Of a stretch of DNA of 64,000 nucleotides, positions 49,200 through 60,400 are shown piece after piece. This stretch comes from Balanoglossus misakiensis. Lineage: Eukaryota; Hemichordata. Both the position numbers and the translations under genes were made by a program. The first letter of the stretch is position 1, and every line of letters begins with the position of its first letter. The notes below the pieces were generated by a model, which was not told where the DNA came from, made no database searches, and worked only from the letters and a program-made list of their open reading frames with translations. The stretch spans positions 5,828,001 through 5,892,000 of the forward strand of contig CM082590.2 of the NCBI GenBank assembly GCA_040954595.2. Direction: 5' to 3'.

Positions 49200-51292
49200 G
49201 GGATAAATTAAAGCTGCAAGCAGCATTGATGGGACCCAAGCAAACAGAGGTAATCATGACACAATGGATGGGTTATAGGCTCATGTAAATTGTCAAAACT
49301 GACAAATTCTGGACTTTGCGCATTTGGGTGATTTTGTCATTTTTGCACATTTTTCATGGGTTATAGCTCACGAAAATTAACAAAAATGACAATTTTTTGA
49401 CTTTGCGAATTTTCAATATTTCTCCATTTAAAAAAAAAATCATGGTTTATAGCTCATGAAAATCATCAAAAAATGAGGTCACCCCAAATTTGGGATAAAA
49501 ATTTAGACTCCATATTGGTCCATATGCAACAAAAACCAGACTTTTAGCCTTTTTGGTTAGTCTGGATTTAGGTATGCACATAATTAATGAGTTAAGCAGG
49601 TGTCACAGGTGACCCCCAATTTTGGCTTTTCTTTGTGATCCATCCCTCTAAACGCCAAGGCTGTATCTGTTCTGGATGCCGAGATATGGAAAAGTAGGTC
49701 AAAGGTCACCTGAGGTCACTATGAGCAGCACCAGTTGTCTGTAACACGCACACTGTACAGAAGGGTACACACACAAAGGCAGTAACGGGATTAAACCATT
49801 TCAGTTACAGGGGAACTTACTCCTATTCCAAGCTGCATTGATTCCTCCCAGCCAAACTAAACTATCGCCAAAAAAATAGCGTCAAGGACACTGTGGTCCC
49901 ATTTGAGGATTATGCGGAAACAGTGACACACCAGAATAAAAATTACAGGTGACATTGCAAGCAGATATGATCTTACCATATAGAAATATGGAATGTAAAA
50001 AAATTAACAAGGAACATGCCCAATAAACTGTCATGTGTCATGGCAGTCTTACAAGTGGTGCTAGAAAAAAATTTGACCAAAAATTGTCTGTACAGACACA
50101 TATGAGAAGAAACTTCTTTCAGTCAGCCCTGGAACAGACACACAAAAGTCACAGACAGACACACAAGGACCTGCCACTGGTAATTAAAAATTTAATAGCT
50201 GGTGGTCTCTGTAACAGCTGGCGTATTTAAGTTATGTAAACATGTTTTAGTTCGGGGTAACAACTCCTTGTAAATAGTAACTTTAAAAACAACTGGACAA
50301 TTGGTTTAGAAGATTTGCTAACCAAAAACAAAGAAACTTACAAAAAAACTCGCTAAATATTGTATATTTCTGATATCAGAATTGAATAAAAGTTGCAAAT
50401 ATACATGTATGTGTTATGAAATTACATCCTTAATTTCAAAGCAATCAGAGAAAAAACAAATTTCAAAGCAATCCAACAAGCAGTTTTACAGAAAATATTT
50501 GTTCAAAAGTGGCAAAAACACAAATATGCAAATATTACCAAAATCTTACATCAATCACTACAGGGAACATGCCTGCCAAAGCTCAATGCAATATGACAAG
50601 TGGTTTCAGAGAAAACAATTTTTGACAAAAATTGCAAAAGTTTCCCCAATATCACATGTATTTTACAACATATTACTTAGGTTACTCCTACGAACATGCC
50701 TACCAAATTGCAAAGCAATCTGGCATGCGGTTTTAAAGAAAAAAAAATTTGACCAAAAATGGCAAATATTGCTCAAAATTATAAATATGCAAAATTTGCA
50801 ACAATTTGAACAAAACTATGTTTACTCAGACAACCATTAGGAAGCTTCATACTAAATTTCAAAGAAGTAAGCCCATCACTTTCAGAAATGAAGACTTTTT
50901 ACCAATAACATGGAAAAATACAAAAAAATGCATAAAAAATAGGTAATCAATAATATTAGCTCAAAACATACAGGACTGTATGAGGTTGACATAAGGTACA
51001 TGCATACCAATTTTCAAATCAATATGACCAGTGGTTGTCGAGTTTTTGAGTTTTGACCAATTTCACATTTCCCCAGCTAATTTGCATATTTTTGGCAATG
51101 ACAACTTCATTTGAACAAACTCCCATCTACAACCCTGCCTGCATCTACACACCAAATATCGAGGTCATACGCGCTGTGGTTTTCAAGTTTTTGATGAGGA
51201 CGAACATACAGACATCCATCCATACATACATACATACAGACGCAATCGATCCCATAAGGTCTCATGGTACATACCAATGGGACCTAAAAAAA
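49200..51292 (-). repeat. Dispersed repeat family F, copy 2 (inverted relative to copy 1)
   Basis: The right end tgggacctaaaaa, catacatacatacatacaga, cacaccaaatatcgaggtca and ccagctaatttgcatattt match copy 1 (6205-7090) in reverse complement. Upstream are degenerate internal units (caaagcaatc...gcggttttaaagaaa, aaaattgcaaa...) and the left end aagctgcaagcagcattgat. A direct repeat, attcctcccagccaaactaa, occurs at 49140 and 49841. The open frames inside are chance. Confidence 0.65.
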
Positions 51293-52567
51293 CGGTCAAG
51301 AGAAAAACGTTCCCTTTTAGTCACCTGTTTATTGCACACAAAAATAAACACACTCTTGATTACATTACAGCAATACCAGTTTATACCCAATAAACAAGAC
51401 ATAACTTGTATTTACAAAATCCATCATTAGTTTAGATAATAATGTTACAATGCATATACATGTATAGCAAATACACAGGGGGGGAATTTCATGTGTGAAT
51501 ATATTTATCATCGACAAAAACTAACAATGTTATACAAAATTTAATTGGTATGTACATGTCATTGTGGAGTTTCTATCAGATATAGCATGACAGCCAATTA
51601 GGTTTTACTTGTGACCAGACAGCCAATCAAGTTTCATGTATAAAACCAAACAGCCAATCAGGTTTCATTTATTACTTCCCTCACAAATTTAAATTCAAAG
51701 TAACACCCTTGATGTGATTGGTCAATATATGGCCTTGCATTGAATTCAACTGAATGATGGCTGTGTGAGGGCGCTCCACTTATGACATGGATGTATGCAA
51801 ATCTGCATTGAAGCTGTTGCTTGCAGAAGTTACCGGGGGCAACAAGGTCATTGAACTGAACTACCGCAAAATCTCATTTTCAGGTAGCCTGTAATATCAA
51901 AGTATTTTGTAAAAATAAAGACACTATGAATATAACAGCTGACAGTCAATATAGGCCACTTTCATGACCCCTGAGTGACCTTACATCCTGGTGTATTGGT
52001 GGTATGACATCATCATTCAACATTTACATACAAGATTCAGACAATTTTTTTTACTAGGTTGAGAAATTTGACCCATAGATGAATCAAGCGTTTAAACCCC
52101 CAAGTGGTAAACTCATACCTGGAAATTGCCAGGATGTAAAGGTCATAGAGAGGTCATTTCACACTGACATATATGAGCGAACCACTGAGACCATGTTTGA
52201 ATGCCAAACTTTCAGAATGACACAAACTGTGAAAAAAAACTTCACTTAGAGATAGTAATTAATACTGGTTTCATAGTGGTAATAACTGGTAGAGTGTGGT
52301 AAAAGGTCGTTATTTGTCCAGCACATCAGACCAAACTAGTTCCTGCACAGACCAGAATAGTGAAACAAAAATCAAAAGTTACAACCACTCTTCATGTACA
52401 CATATGCAAATTTTGCCCTTCTTTTAATTTTCTGCAGATTTTTCTAGTGGTAACGGTAGTTTTGTGGTAAATAAAAGGGAAACAAAAGTATTCACACAAA
52501 AAAGTTTTTTTGACAAGACCAAATTGTCCAGAAGACTTTAAAATGACTAGTATGATGACCCCCTAAG
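51293..52567. other. Gene-free interval with a CCAAT triplet and an inverted-repeat element
   Basis: No gene seen. Three copies of cagccaaty occur at 51591, 51620 and 51651, each followed by a gtttYa-like tail. At 51975-52145 lies a short element with ends tgacc..acatcctgg and ccaggatgtaaaggtca. A second copy of it starts at 52568. Confidence 0.6.
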
Positions 52568-53161
52568 TGACCTTTAAATCCTGGTGTTTTGTTGATATCA
52601 GACACTATTCAACGTTACATTAACATCAATATTATTTAACAAGAAAATTCAATTTTTTTTATAGTTCTGGGATGAGTGTGAGTGCACAAACTCAAAAAGT
52701 ATGAATAACTGTCCAAGAGCTTAAGGATGTACGCGCAGAACATAAACTGATAAACAGTGAATGTGTGTCTTTTTCCCATAGGATTACATTTAATATTTGC
52801 TAGAAAACAAACTTCTACTATTGTCATTTTCACCAAATTTTACGCATAAATATGTAATACAGTAAATATAAATTCATTGGTCAAATAAAATCGCGTGGTC
52901 ATCGCGCTCTATTTTGAGATAAATTTTGTCAAAATGTTTGCCCATAGACAAACCATTGGTGAAATATGCTGAGTCAGCAGTTTTTTTCTATTCTCGACTA
53001 AATTCATGTCTCTGTGTTTCGGGTTTTCATTATACATACACAGAAGAATCCAAAAATCCACAATTAAAAAAAATGACAATACTTTCAATTTTACTGAACG
53101 TACATCCTTAAAACTCAAAATGGTCAACTCATATCAACAAAATGCCAGGATGTAAAGGTCA
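52568..53161. repeat. Inverted-repeat element (second copy) split by a family C MITE
   Basis: The ends tgacc(t)..aaatcctggtg and gccaggatgtaaaggtca match the intact copy at 51975-52145. Removing the 383-bp family C element and one TTAA restores a length near that of the intact copy. Confidence 0.75.
52725..53107. mobile_element. TTAA-flanked element, family C, copy 1 (383 bp)
   Basis: It starts GGATGTACGCGCAGAACATA and ends with CGTACATCC, with TTAA on both sides (52721-52724, 53108-53111). The interior includes tcattggtcaaataaaatcg and aaacttctactattgtcatt, shared with the partial copy near 58018. Confidence 0.88.
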
Positions 53162-53517
53162 TGTAGGGGTCACGAAAGAGGACTTCTTGAAAGCTGTGCG
53201 ACACAGCACGCCAGACCAAAACTGAAACAGAACACAACTTACAATGAGACACAAAAAAAGATTCTTGTACAAAAAAATGAACGCTTACAAAAAATGCTTG
53301 GAATGAATTCTCTACAGATTTTAGTTGTCCCTCTGGGGTGACATCTGATAGCTTTGTCACCCCTACCACCCCTGTTCCTTGTCAAGTGGTTTCAACCATA
53401 CCATTGACATTACTAGGGTTATACCAATGCCTGATAGTGATGGGTAAAAAAGAAATCACATGTTCCAGACATGATGTTTGATAGTGTCATGAAATAAAAA
53501 CACGAAACACAATTTAA

Positions 53518-53704
53518 AGGTATAGGGTCGCCTTTAGCAAATTTAGCTACAGTTGCCATGGCAAATTGAGATCTAGCCAATCACAGATTTTCAGTGGGTG
53601 GCACATGCAAAAAAAAAGAGAGCCATCATATGTTCTTTAGAACACTAAAATACACCATTTCAGCCATATATGGGCATATGTAAATTAGAGGTGACCTTAT
53701 ACCT
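53518..53704. mobile_element. TTAA-flanked MITE, family E, copy 1 (187 bp)
   Basis: AGGTATAGGGTCGCC ... GGTGACCTTATACCT between TTAA duplications. The interior has gatctagccaatcacagatt and atatgggcatatgtaaatta, shared with 56165 and 59062. Confidence 0.88.
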
Positions 53705-54465
53705 TTAATGGAAGCACTACAGTTTTGTATCAAAATAACAAGAATGTAGTAAACACAGATGGAATTGGACAGACCTATATGTTGGTGGTTTTTAAAAAGC
53801 ACAAAACAAAAATCTTTCCGAGGCCAACTTGTTGAAAACTGGGCTGATTCTACTATTAACGACAGACTTGGCTGAAAACAGTTTACAAAAAATGCTATAT
53901 AAACTCTATACATGCAAAAAAACTGTAAATGAAAAAAACAACGAAATTAAATAAACCAATAAGATATCACAATAATTTGATATCAGCTCTTTTCAAGAGA
54001 AAATTACATGCTAAACAATTACAATCGAAATAATGTTTTAAACTTGTATCTTTTTATTCTATTTTATTGAAAGTAAATTGTAAATGGGCATTAATTTGCT
54101 ACGTTTGTCCCACGAGGGCGGTATTGTGGAGAGCGCCCTCATATGACAAACCTTGGAGACTAATTGGTGTGCACTTCAATGTGATTTGTTTTGTGTATTT
54201 GAATGTAATTTGCATATTTGCTGACTTAGTTTGAATCGGCCATCTTGGCTTCTTGATTTAACACCACATTTCTGTATCAAAATCTCTGTTAGGCATTTCA
54301 TCAGAATTATTTGGGATTTACTTGGCAGAAAAACGTCCACCTAGACAATATTTCTGATCAAAAAATAATCCAAATATTATGAAGCTTCAACATATTTCAT
54401 ACATCATCATATAATAATTAAAGTGAAGAACTATAAGGATATTTCATATAAATGCCACTCTTGTA
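53705..54465. other. Gene-free interval
   Basis: AT-rich sequence without recognisable genes or repeats. A short stretch ggccatcttggcttcttg occurs at 54238. Confidence 0.55.
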
Positions 54466-54469
54466 CCGT

Positions 54470-54600
54470 ATGTATGTGTGTGTGTGTGTGTGTGTGCACG
54501 TGCGTACATGTGTGTATGTATGTATGTATGTATGTATGTATGTATGTATGTATGTATGTATGTATGTATGTATGTATTTGTGTATGTACGTATGTATGTA
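54470..54600. repeat. (TG)n and (TATG)n microsatellite
   Basis: tgtgtgtgtg followed by about 20 units of tatg or gtat. The frames on both strands here (CMYV and YIHT repeats) are artefacts. Confidence 0.95.
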
Positions 54601-54693
54601 CCGTAGTTGCCCGGGTAAGAACCCCTGCTCGGACAAACGCCCCCCCCTGGTTTTAGGGCCCATTTGTAGATCGAGGCCATATCCGGTCTAAAG

Positions 54694-54730
<37 letters not shown>

Positions 54731-55231
54731 CCGAATATCCATTAAATTCTTGGAAATTTAATAAAGTGCAATGCAAAAAAGGCGGATTTTCATCCCCAAA
54801 GTCACTAAAAGTGAAAAAAAATGTATGATGATTTACTTTCGCGCTGATTATCGTACCCACCGCGGCCGACTGGCCACGCTGAGTTATATATAGCCGCTCT
54901 AGAAAACATGACCTCAGACAGGTCCCTCGGGACCGTGCCTCGAATTCAACGATCACGTAGATGGACGCGCTGCCGCGTGTGAGGTCACCGGGGAGCTTTC
55001 CAAAGCGGCCGCGTGGAGCTGCTTCAGTCCGTCCTCGACGCGAAACACCCAACATTGGAAGATCCCGACTTGGACTCGGAGAATGAACCACTCAAAAATT
55101 TGCATAAAAGTCGAGGTGGCCATCCCTCATTTGCATAAATCTCGAGGCCATATCCGGGCTAAAGCCCCCCCCCTGTTTTTTCGCTAATCTGTTGGCCCAG
55201 CACCCGGGGCTCTTACCCGGGCAACTACGGT
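54600..55231. mobile_element. Inverted-repeat element with a long C-run (632 bp)
   Basis: ACCGTAGTTGCCCGGGTAAG and its complement end the element. The left arm is embedded in the tatg microsatellite, with tatgt/atgta flanks on both sides. Inside, gaggccatatccgg.ctaaag occurs twice in direct orientation (54673 and 55142), each followed by C-runs; one of these is about 34 C (54695-54728). The interior 54830-55080 is GC-rich. No transposase seen. Confidence 0.8.
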
Positions 55232-56160
55232 ATGTACGTACGAATGTATGGATCAACCTATGTACTGGGGTGTCTGTGTGGCTGTATGTCAGATAATATG
55301 TAAAGGTATCAGGGAGTCTGAGTGACAATGATGGTGTTTGGCAACATTGAATGAGTGTGGTTATAAAACACAACAAATATTCACATGTCTATAGCTTGAA
55401 AAATTCTGTGAAAACATTCAATTTACAATTTATCACAAGTAATATTAAACCATATACTCAAATCACCCTGATTTTTTTTTTCCAAAAATTTTGTTTATGC
55501 GAATGACATACACAAACACAATGTAAGTGTTGATAATACCGTCAACCTTGCAATAGTTTTTCTTGCCATGGCAGACATCTTGTTTACAATATGTTTAAAA
55601 TGGCATTTAAGGTCTCTCAGACAAACAAGAAATTTATACTCAGAAACTTATCCTACATTATTGTTACGAATCAAAAATATCTTCAGACAAACTATTGCAA
55701 TATACAAATGTTCCTCAATTCTGGCTGCCTTAGATAGGTTTTTGCTTCATGCTAGGGGGTCAAATCACATTATAATAATTGCATTCTGGGTAAAAGGTCG
55801 ACTATTCACTGTAGGAAAAAATAGAAGAAATGATACTTTAACTGTATTTCATGACTTCCTTTGGTCAAACATTTCTGTCTTTGTAGTTGACATATTAAAA
55901 TCATTCTTTTTCATATTATTTTTCTGATGCAATGTGTAAGAATGCCCAATTATCACTTAAGCTTATGAACTTCCATTTCTTAAACTTAGCAAAAATCGGC
56001 CATCTTGAAATTGGGTCGACCATGTGAAATTTTTATCACTCACCTAGGTAGCAAAAACCTACTTAAGGCAGCTAGAATTACACATGGATGTTAGCACACA
56101 TGGATATTTCATATGTTGGACATTATCGTTTCCACATCGAGGTTCTGAGACAAAACATGG
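55232..56160. other. Gene-free interval
   Basis: No recognisable gene. An open frame at 55568-55927 has no motif I know and no splice support. Confidence 0.5.
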
Positions 56161-56164
56161 TTAA

Positions 56165-56334
56165 AGGCATGCAGTCACCTATGCAAATTTCCGCCACCAT
56201 TACTGTAGAAAATTGAGATCCAGCCAATCACAGTTTTTTTGCGGGCTGACTCTGTGATCACTTGAAGACCTGGACATGCTCTTTTAACCATAAATGGGCA
56301 TATGTAAATTACAGGTGCTTGTGACTGTATACCT
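56165..56334. mobile_element. TTAA-flanked MITE, family E, copy 2 (170 bp)
   Basis: AGGCATGCAGTCACC ... GTGACTGTATACCT, with TTAA on both sides (56161-56164, 56335-56338). Shares gatccagccaatcacag and aaatgggcatatgtaaatta with copy 1. Confidence 0.85.
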
Positions 56335-56404
56335 TTAAGCCAGGCAGTATCATTGGATATCTGTACAACTGGTACTGACAAATTGGAAGACAACAGATGT
56401 AATG

Positions 56405-56595
56405 AGTACACTTTTGTATGCAAATGATATATGTTCATATGCAAACATATACCTTTATATGCAAATGAATATAGTCATATGCTAATGAGTACATTTTAGA
56501 ATGCAAATGATAATTTCATATGCAAACATATACGTTTGTATGCAAATGAATATACAGTCATATGCTAATGATATACTTTCATATGCAAATAGAAT
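56405..56595. repeat. ~41-bp periodic octamer (ATGCAAAT) cluster
   Basis: Exact ATGCAAAT starts at 56418, 56459, 56501, 56540 and 56583. Variants ATGCAAAC and ATGCTAAT lie between them. This is a degenerate tandem repeat that happens to carry the POU/Oct octamer in every unit. Confidence 0.8.
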
Positions 56596-57190
56596 TATCT
56601 ACAATAAATGCAAAGCTGACAATAACACTCATCAAAAAAGAGTGATTATTTGGATATAATTACAACAAATTCACACTATTTTTTTACAGTTATTACAAAT
56701 TAACTTGCGTTAGGGCTTTATATCAAAGAGAAATATCATTATCATTGTTATCAATTTTATGAAGACTAAAATCATGCTGAGCTTCCAGACACAACTGCGT
56801 CAATATAGGACTTGTTGCTATGACAACAATGTTACCGATCATTCTGAGGAAAGTCAACATTTGGATATTGCTATGACAACCACGACATATCCAGGTATTT
56901 GTACTGTTAGTATATTCGTTCACATCAGAAAATTTGCAAAATAAATAAACAAATGTTGCAGATATAAACATAATTTTACACCCCATCCCCCCAAACAAGC
57001 TTCCACTCCAAAATGAACATGAAAAGTCAATTGGGTGTAATGGCCTTTCCATCCCTTCTCTTGCAATGGAACAGTCCTGGGACCAAACCATATCATTGGG
57101 TCAACAGGTCAATTTAACTGTAGAATTAGGGCAATCCACTGCACTGGGCTAAACCAATATGTCAAGGAGGGTAGGTCAGGTATTTCATAG

Positions 57191-57409
57191 TTATTTGTCG
57201 TCTGTATGTATAAATATTTGGATGTCATTTTCGGAATTTTGCAAGGGTTGATGGGCAGCAGCTTTCTTGGCGGCCATGAGTCTTTTTCTGGCTTCTTCTC
57301 GGGCTTCTTTGGCTTTGTTTGTTGTTGTTGTTGTTGTTGTTTTGCCCGTTGTTTTCTTGGCTACATTCTTGTCTGTATTACTGACTCGCATCGGTTTCCG
57401 TGTTTTACT
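57191..57409 (-). CDS. DLGAP gene, last exon
   Basis: 219 bp including TAA, phase 0. It reads SKTRKPMRVSNTDKNVAKKT, then a Thr run encoded by an ACA microsatellite (about 57320-57342), then KEAREEARKRLMAAKKAA and QNSENDIQIFIHTDDK. Acceptor ttgttgcag. Confidence 0.9.
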   Translation of the reverse strand, partial: SKTRKPMRVSNTDKNVAKKTTGKTTTTTTTNKAKEAREEARKRLMAAKKAAAHQPLQNSENDIQIFIHTDDK

Positions 57410-60400
57410 CTGCAACAAAAATGGTGACATAGTTGTGAATGGTCACATTTTATGCAAAGTAGGGTTATAGTTTGTAACAAAATAGCTACATTGTTGGAAA
57501 GGGTCTTTTATGCAAAGTAGGGTTATAGTTTGTAACAAAATAGCTACATTGTTGGAAATGGTCACATTTTATGCAAAGTAGGGTTATAGTTTGTAACAAA
57601 ATAGCTACATTGTTGAAAATGGTCACATCTCATGCAAAGTAGGGTTATAGTTTGTAACAAAATAGCTACATTGTTGGAAATGGTCTTTTATGCAAAATAG
57701 GGTTATAGTTTGTAACAAAATAGTTACATTGTTGGAAATGGTCACATTTTATGCAAAGTAGGGTGATTGTTTGTAACAAAATAGCTACATTGTTGGAAAG
57801 TAGGGTTATAGTTTGTAACAAAATAGTTACATTGTTGGAAATTGTCACATTTTATGCAAAGTAGGGTTATAGTTTGTAACAAAATAGTTACATTGTTGGA
57901 AATGGTCACATTTTATGCAAAGTAGGGTTATAGTTTGTAACAAAATAGCTACATTGTTGGAAATGGTCACATTTTATGCAAAGTAGGGTTATAGTTTGTA
58001 ACAAAATAGCTCCATTGTAGAGCGCGGAGACCCCTATATTTTATTTGACCAATGAATTTATATTTACTTGGACTGAGCTATGTGTAAAATTTCGAGAAAA
58101 TGACAATAGTAGAAGTTTATTTTCTGGTGATTATCAATGTAATCCTATGGGAAAAGACCGGGCGCGCAGTGTTTCCGGTTTATGTTCTGCGCGTACATCC
58201 TTAAGGTAGAAAGAATTGCGAGGACTTACTTGTTTTGATCTGCTAGGATTTTGTTGAGCTGGTAACTTCCAGCCATTTTGTTTCAGCAGACGGATTTCGT
58301 CGAACATTCGGTTCACGTCCTCCACTTGTATCATCACCATGTCCCAGAAGCCAGCCAAGTCTGAAGATGTCGTCTTCAAAGATGTCGATGGATCCGGGCT
58401 CTAGATTCACACAAAAACCAAAAGTATTGACTTGTAACAGATACAGTCAAAACCTGTGTACATGTATAGTGGCCAGTGTAGGTCATGTGCTGTTTCAACT
58501 TGCAAGTCTTGCTCAATATAATTTGCACATCTCCAGTGGATAAAGTCAATGCGAACTGGTATACGCGTACATTATTTTTGCGTAAATATGGTCAGATATG
58601 CATTAAATATGCAGGATTTTGCATTAAAAGGACAAAGTCTCTCTCTTGCTGCCCTTTTTCCATTTATTATATTTGATACAAGAGTCTGTTTATGTTATTC
58701 TACGTGTGGATATATAGTGAACCAACGTTTGACTACACACAACTTCCATCCCACTTATAGACACGAGAGTGAAAAACTCACCAAAATGAATAATCGATCT
58801 CTACCATTTATTCATTTTGGTGAGATTTTAGCTCTTATATCCTACAAACGGGATGGAAGTTGTGTGTGGTTGAACTTTCATTCACTATATATCCACATGT
58901 AGAATAACATAAACAGTGTCTTGTATAAAATATAATTAATGGGAAAAGGGCAGCGAGAGAGAGAGACTTTGTCCCTTTAAGAAAAAAAATAGCACATAGG
59001 TATTTAAAGGGACTTGACACTCTAAAGAGATACGACACGTACCCAATAGCATTAGGGTTAAAGATATACAGTCACCTCCAATTTAAATACACCCATATAT
59101 AGCTGAAATGGAGTATTTGTGCATTCTAAAGAACATATGGTGGCGCTCTTTTTTTCGCATGTGCCACCCACTGAAAATCTGTGATTGGCTAGATCTCATT
59201 TTGCTATGGTAACTATAGCTAATTTTCCATGGGTGACTGTATACCTTTAAAGCAATACTTACTGTATTTTGTAGACAGAGTCCTTTGAACTGCTTGAATT
59301 TCTTCCGTGTGAGTAACTGTCCTTTGCCAATAGAAGAGCGGATTTTTCCGCTAACTGTCAAAAAAAAAAATAGTGTTCATTAGTTTTTATACACCATGCC
59401 TCAAAACCTCTAGAGCTGCCACTTATGGCATTATTTTCATGATGTTATTTTCAAACTTAAAAGCGCATAGCTCGTCTCACGCGCATGCGCGTAACTTCCC
59501 AGCAAATTTTCCGTTCGATGCATTCAAAGAGTGGACTGCCTTCCCTTCCTTCCATATTTCATGAGCACCGTATAAGTAGATTCTGGTTTTGTCCCTCCTT
59601 TTCACCCACGCTGGTGTCTTTTCCCGATCTCCGACACAGATTATGGTCGCCGCCATCTTGTGTGAGCACTGCCTTATGGGATTGACTGTTCACTAAACGT
59701 CTGTAGCTACAGTTGGAACATGTGTGTGAGACGAGCTACGCGCTTTAATTGGTCCATCTAAATAAGCTTACTGATAGGTATACATGAACAACTCACCAAA
59801 ATCCGATTGTGAATGCATGTTGCAATTTGAACACGCTATGTATTAAACAGGTGCCACACCAATTTAATCAGCCTCCATACAAACAGTATGCAGCTATCAT
59901 GGTATGCGTCGAGTTGAAAAACTGAACTGCAAATATTATGGCTTAATGGTGAGGATTTTAGAGGATAGGGAATATATTTGAAGTATTTTATTGTGGAAAA
60001 AAATATGTGAAATTTGGCAGCTATAGGGGCTTCAAGGAAAAAGGTGGACAAATTTTGTGGCCATATGAGAAATAGAATCTCACACACCAAGGATCTGGGA
60101 TCATATTTCTCACACTCATTGGGGATATTTTTTCCTACAAAATCCCCAACTCGTGTGAGATATATGATCCCAGGTCCTTTGGGGTGTGAGATTCCATTAA
60201 AGAGACAAAGTCTCTCTCGCTGCCCTTTTTCCATTAATTATGTTTGATACAAGACACCGTTTGTGTTTTATTTTACATGTGGGTATATTTAAGTGAATCA
60301 ACATTCAACGACACACAACTTCCATCCCACTTGTAAACACAAGAGTGAAAAACTCGCCAAAATGAATAATCAGTCTTTACCGTTTATTCATTTTGGGAGA

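Noticed and set aside
50382-50840. 152-residue plus-strand frame
   Set aside because: Lies within dispersed repeat family F; composition is lysine/asparagine-rich noise from degenerate internal repeats.
54423-55091. Frames rich in CMYV or YIHT repeats
   Set aside because: Translations of TATG/TG microsatellites and a C-run.
55568-55927. 119-residue plus-strand frame starting MADILFTICL
   Set aside because: Hydrophobic, AT-rich translation with no motif or splice signals. It could be a decayed repeat but there is no support for a gene.
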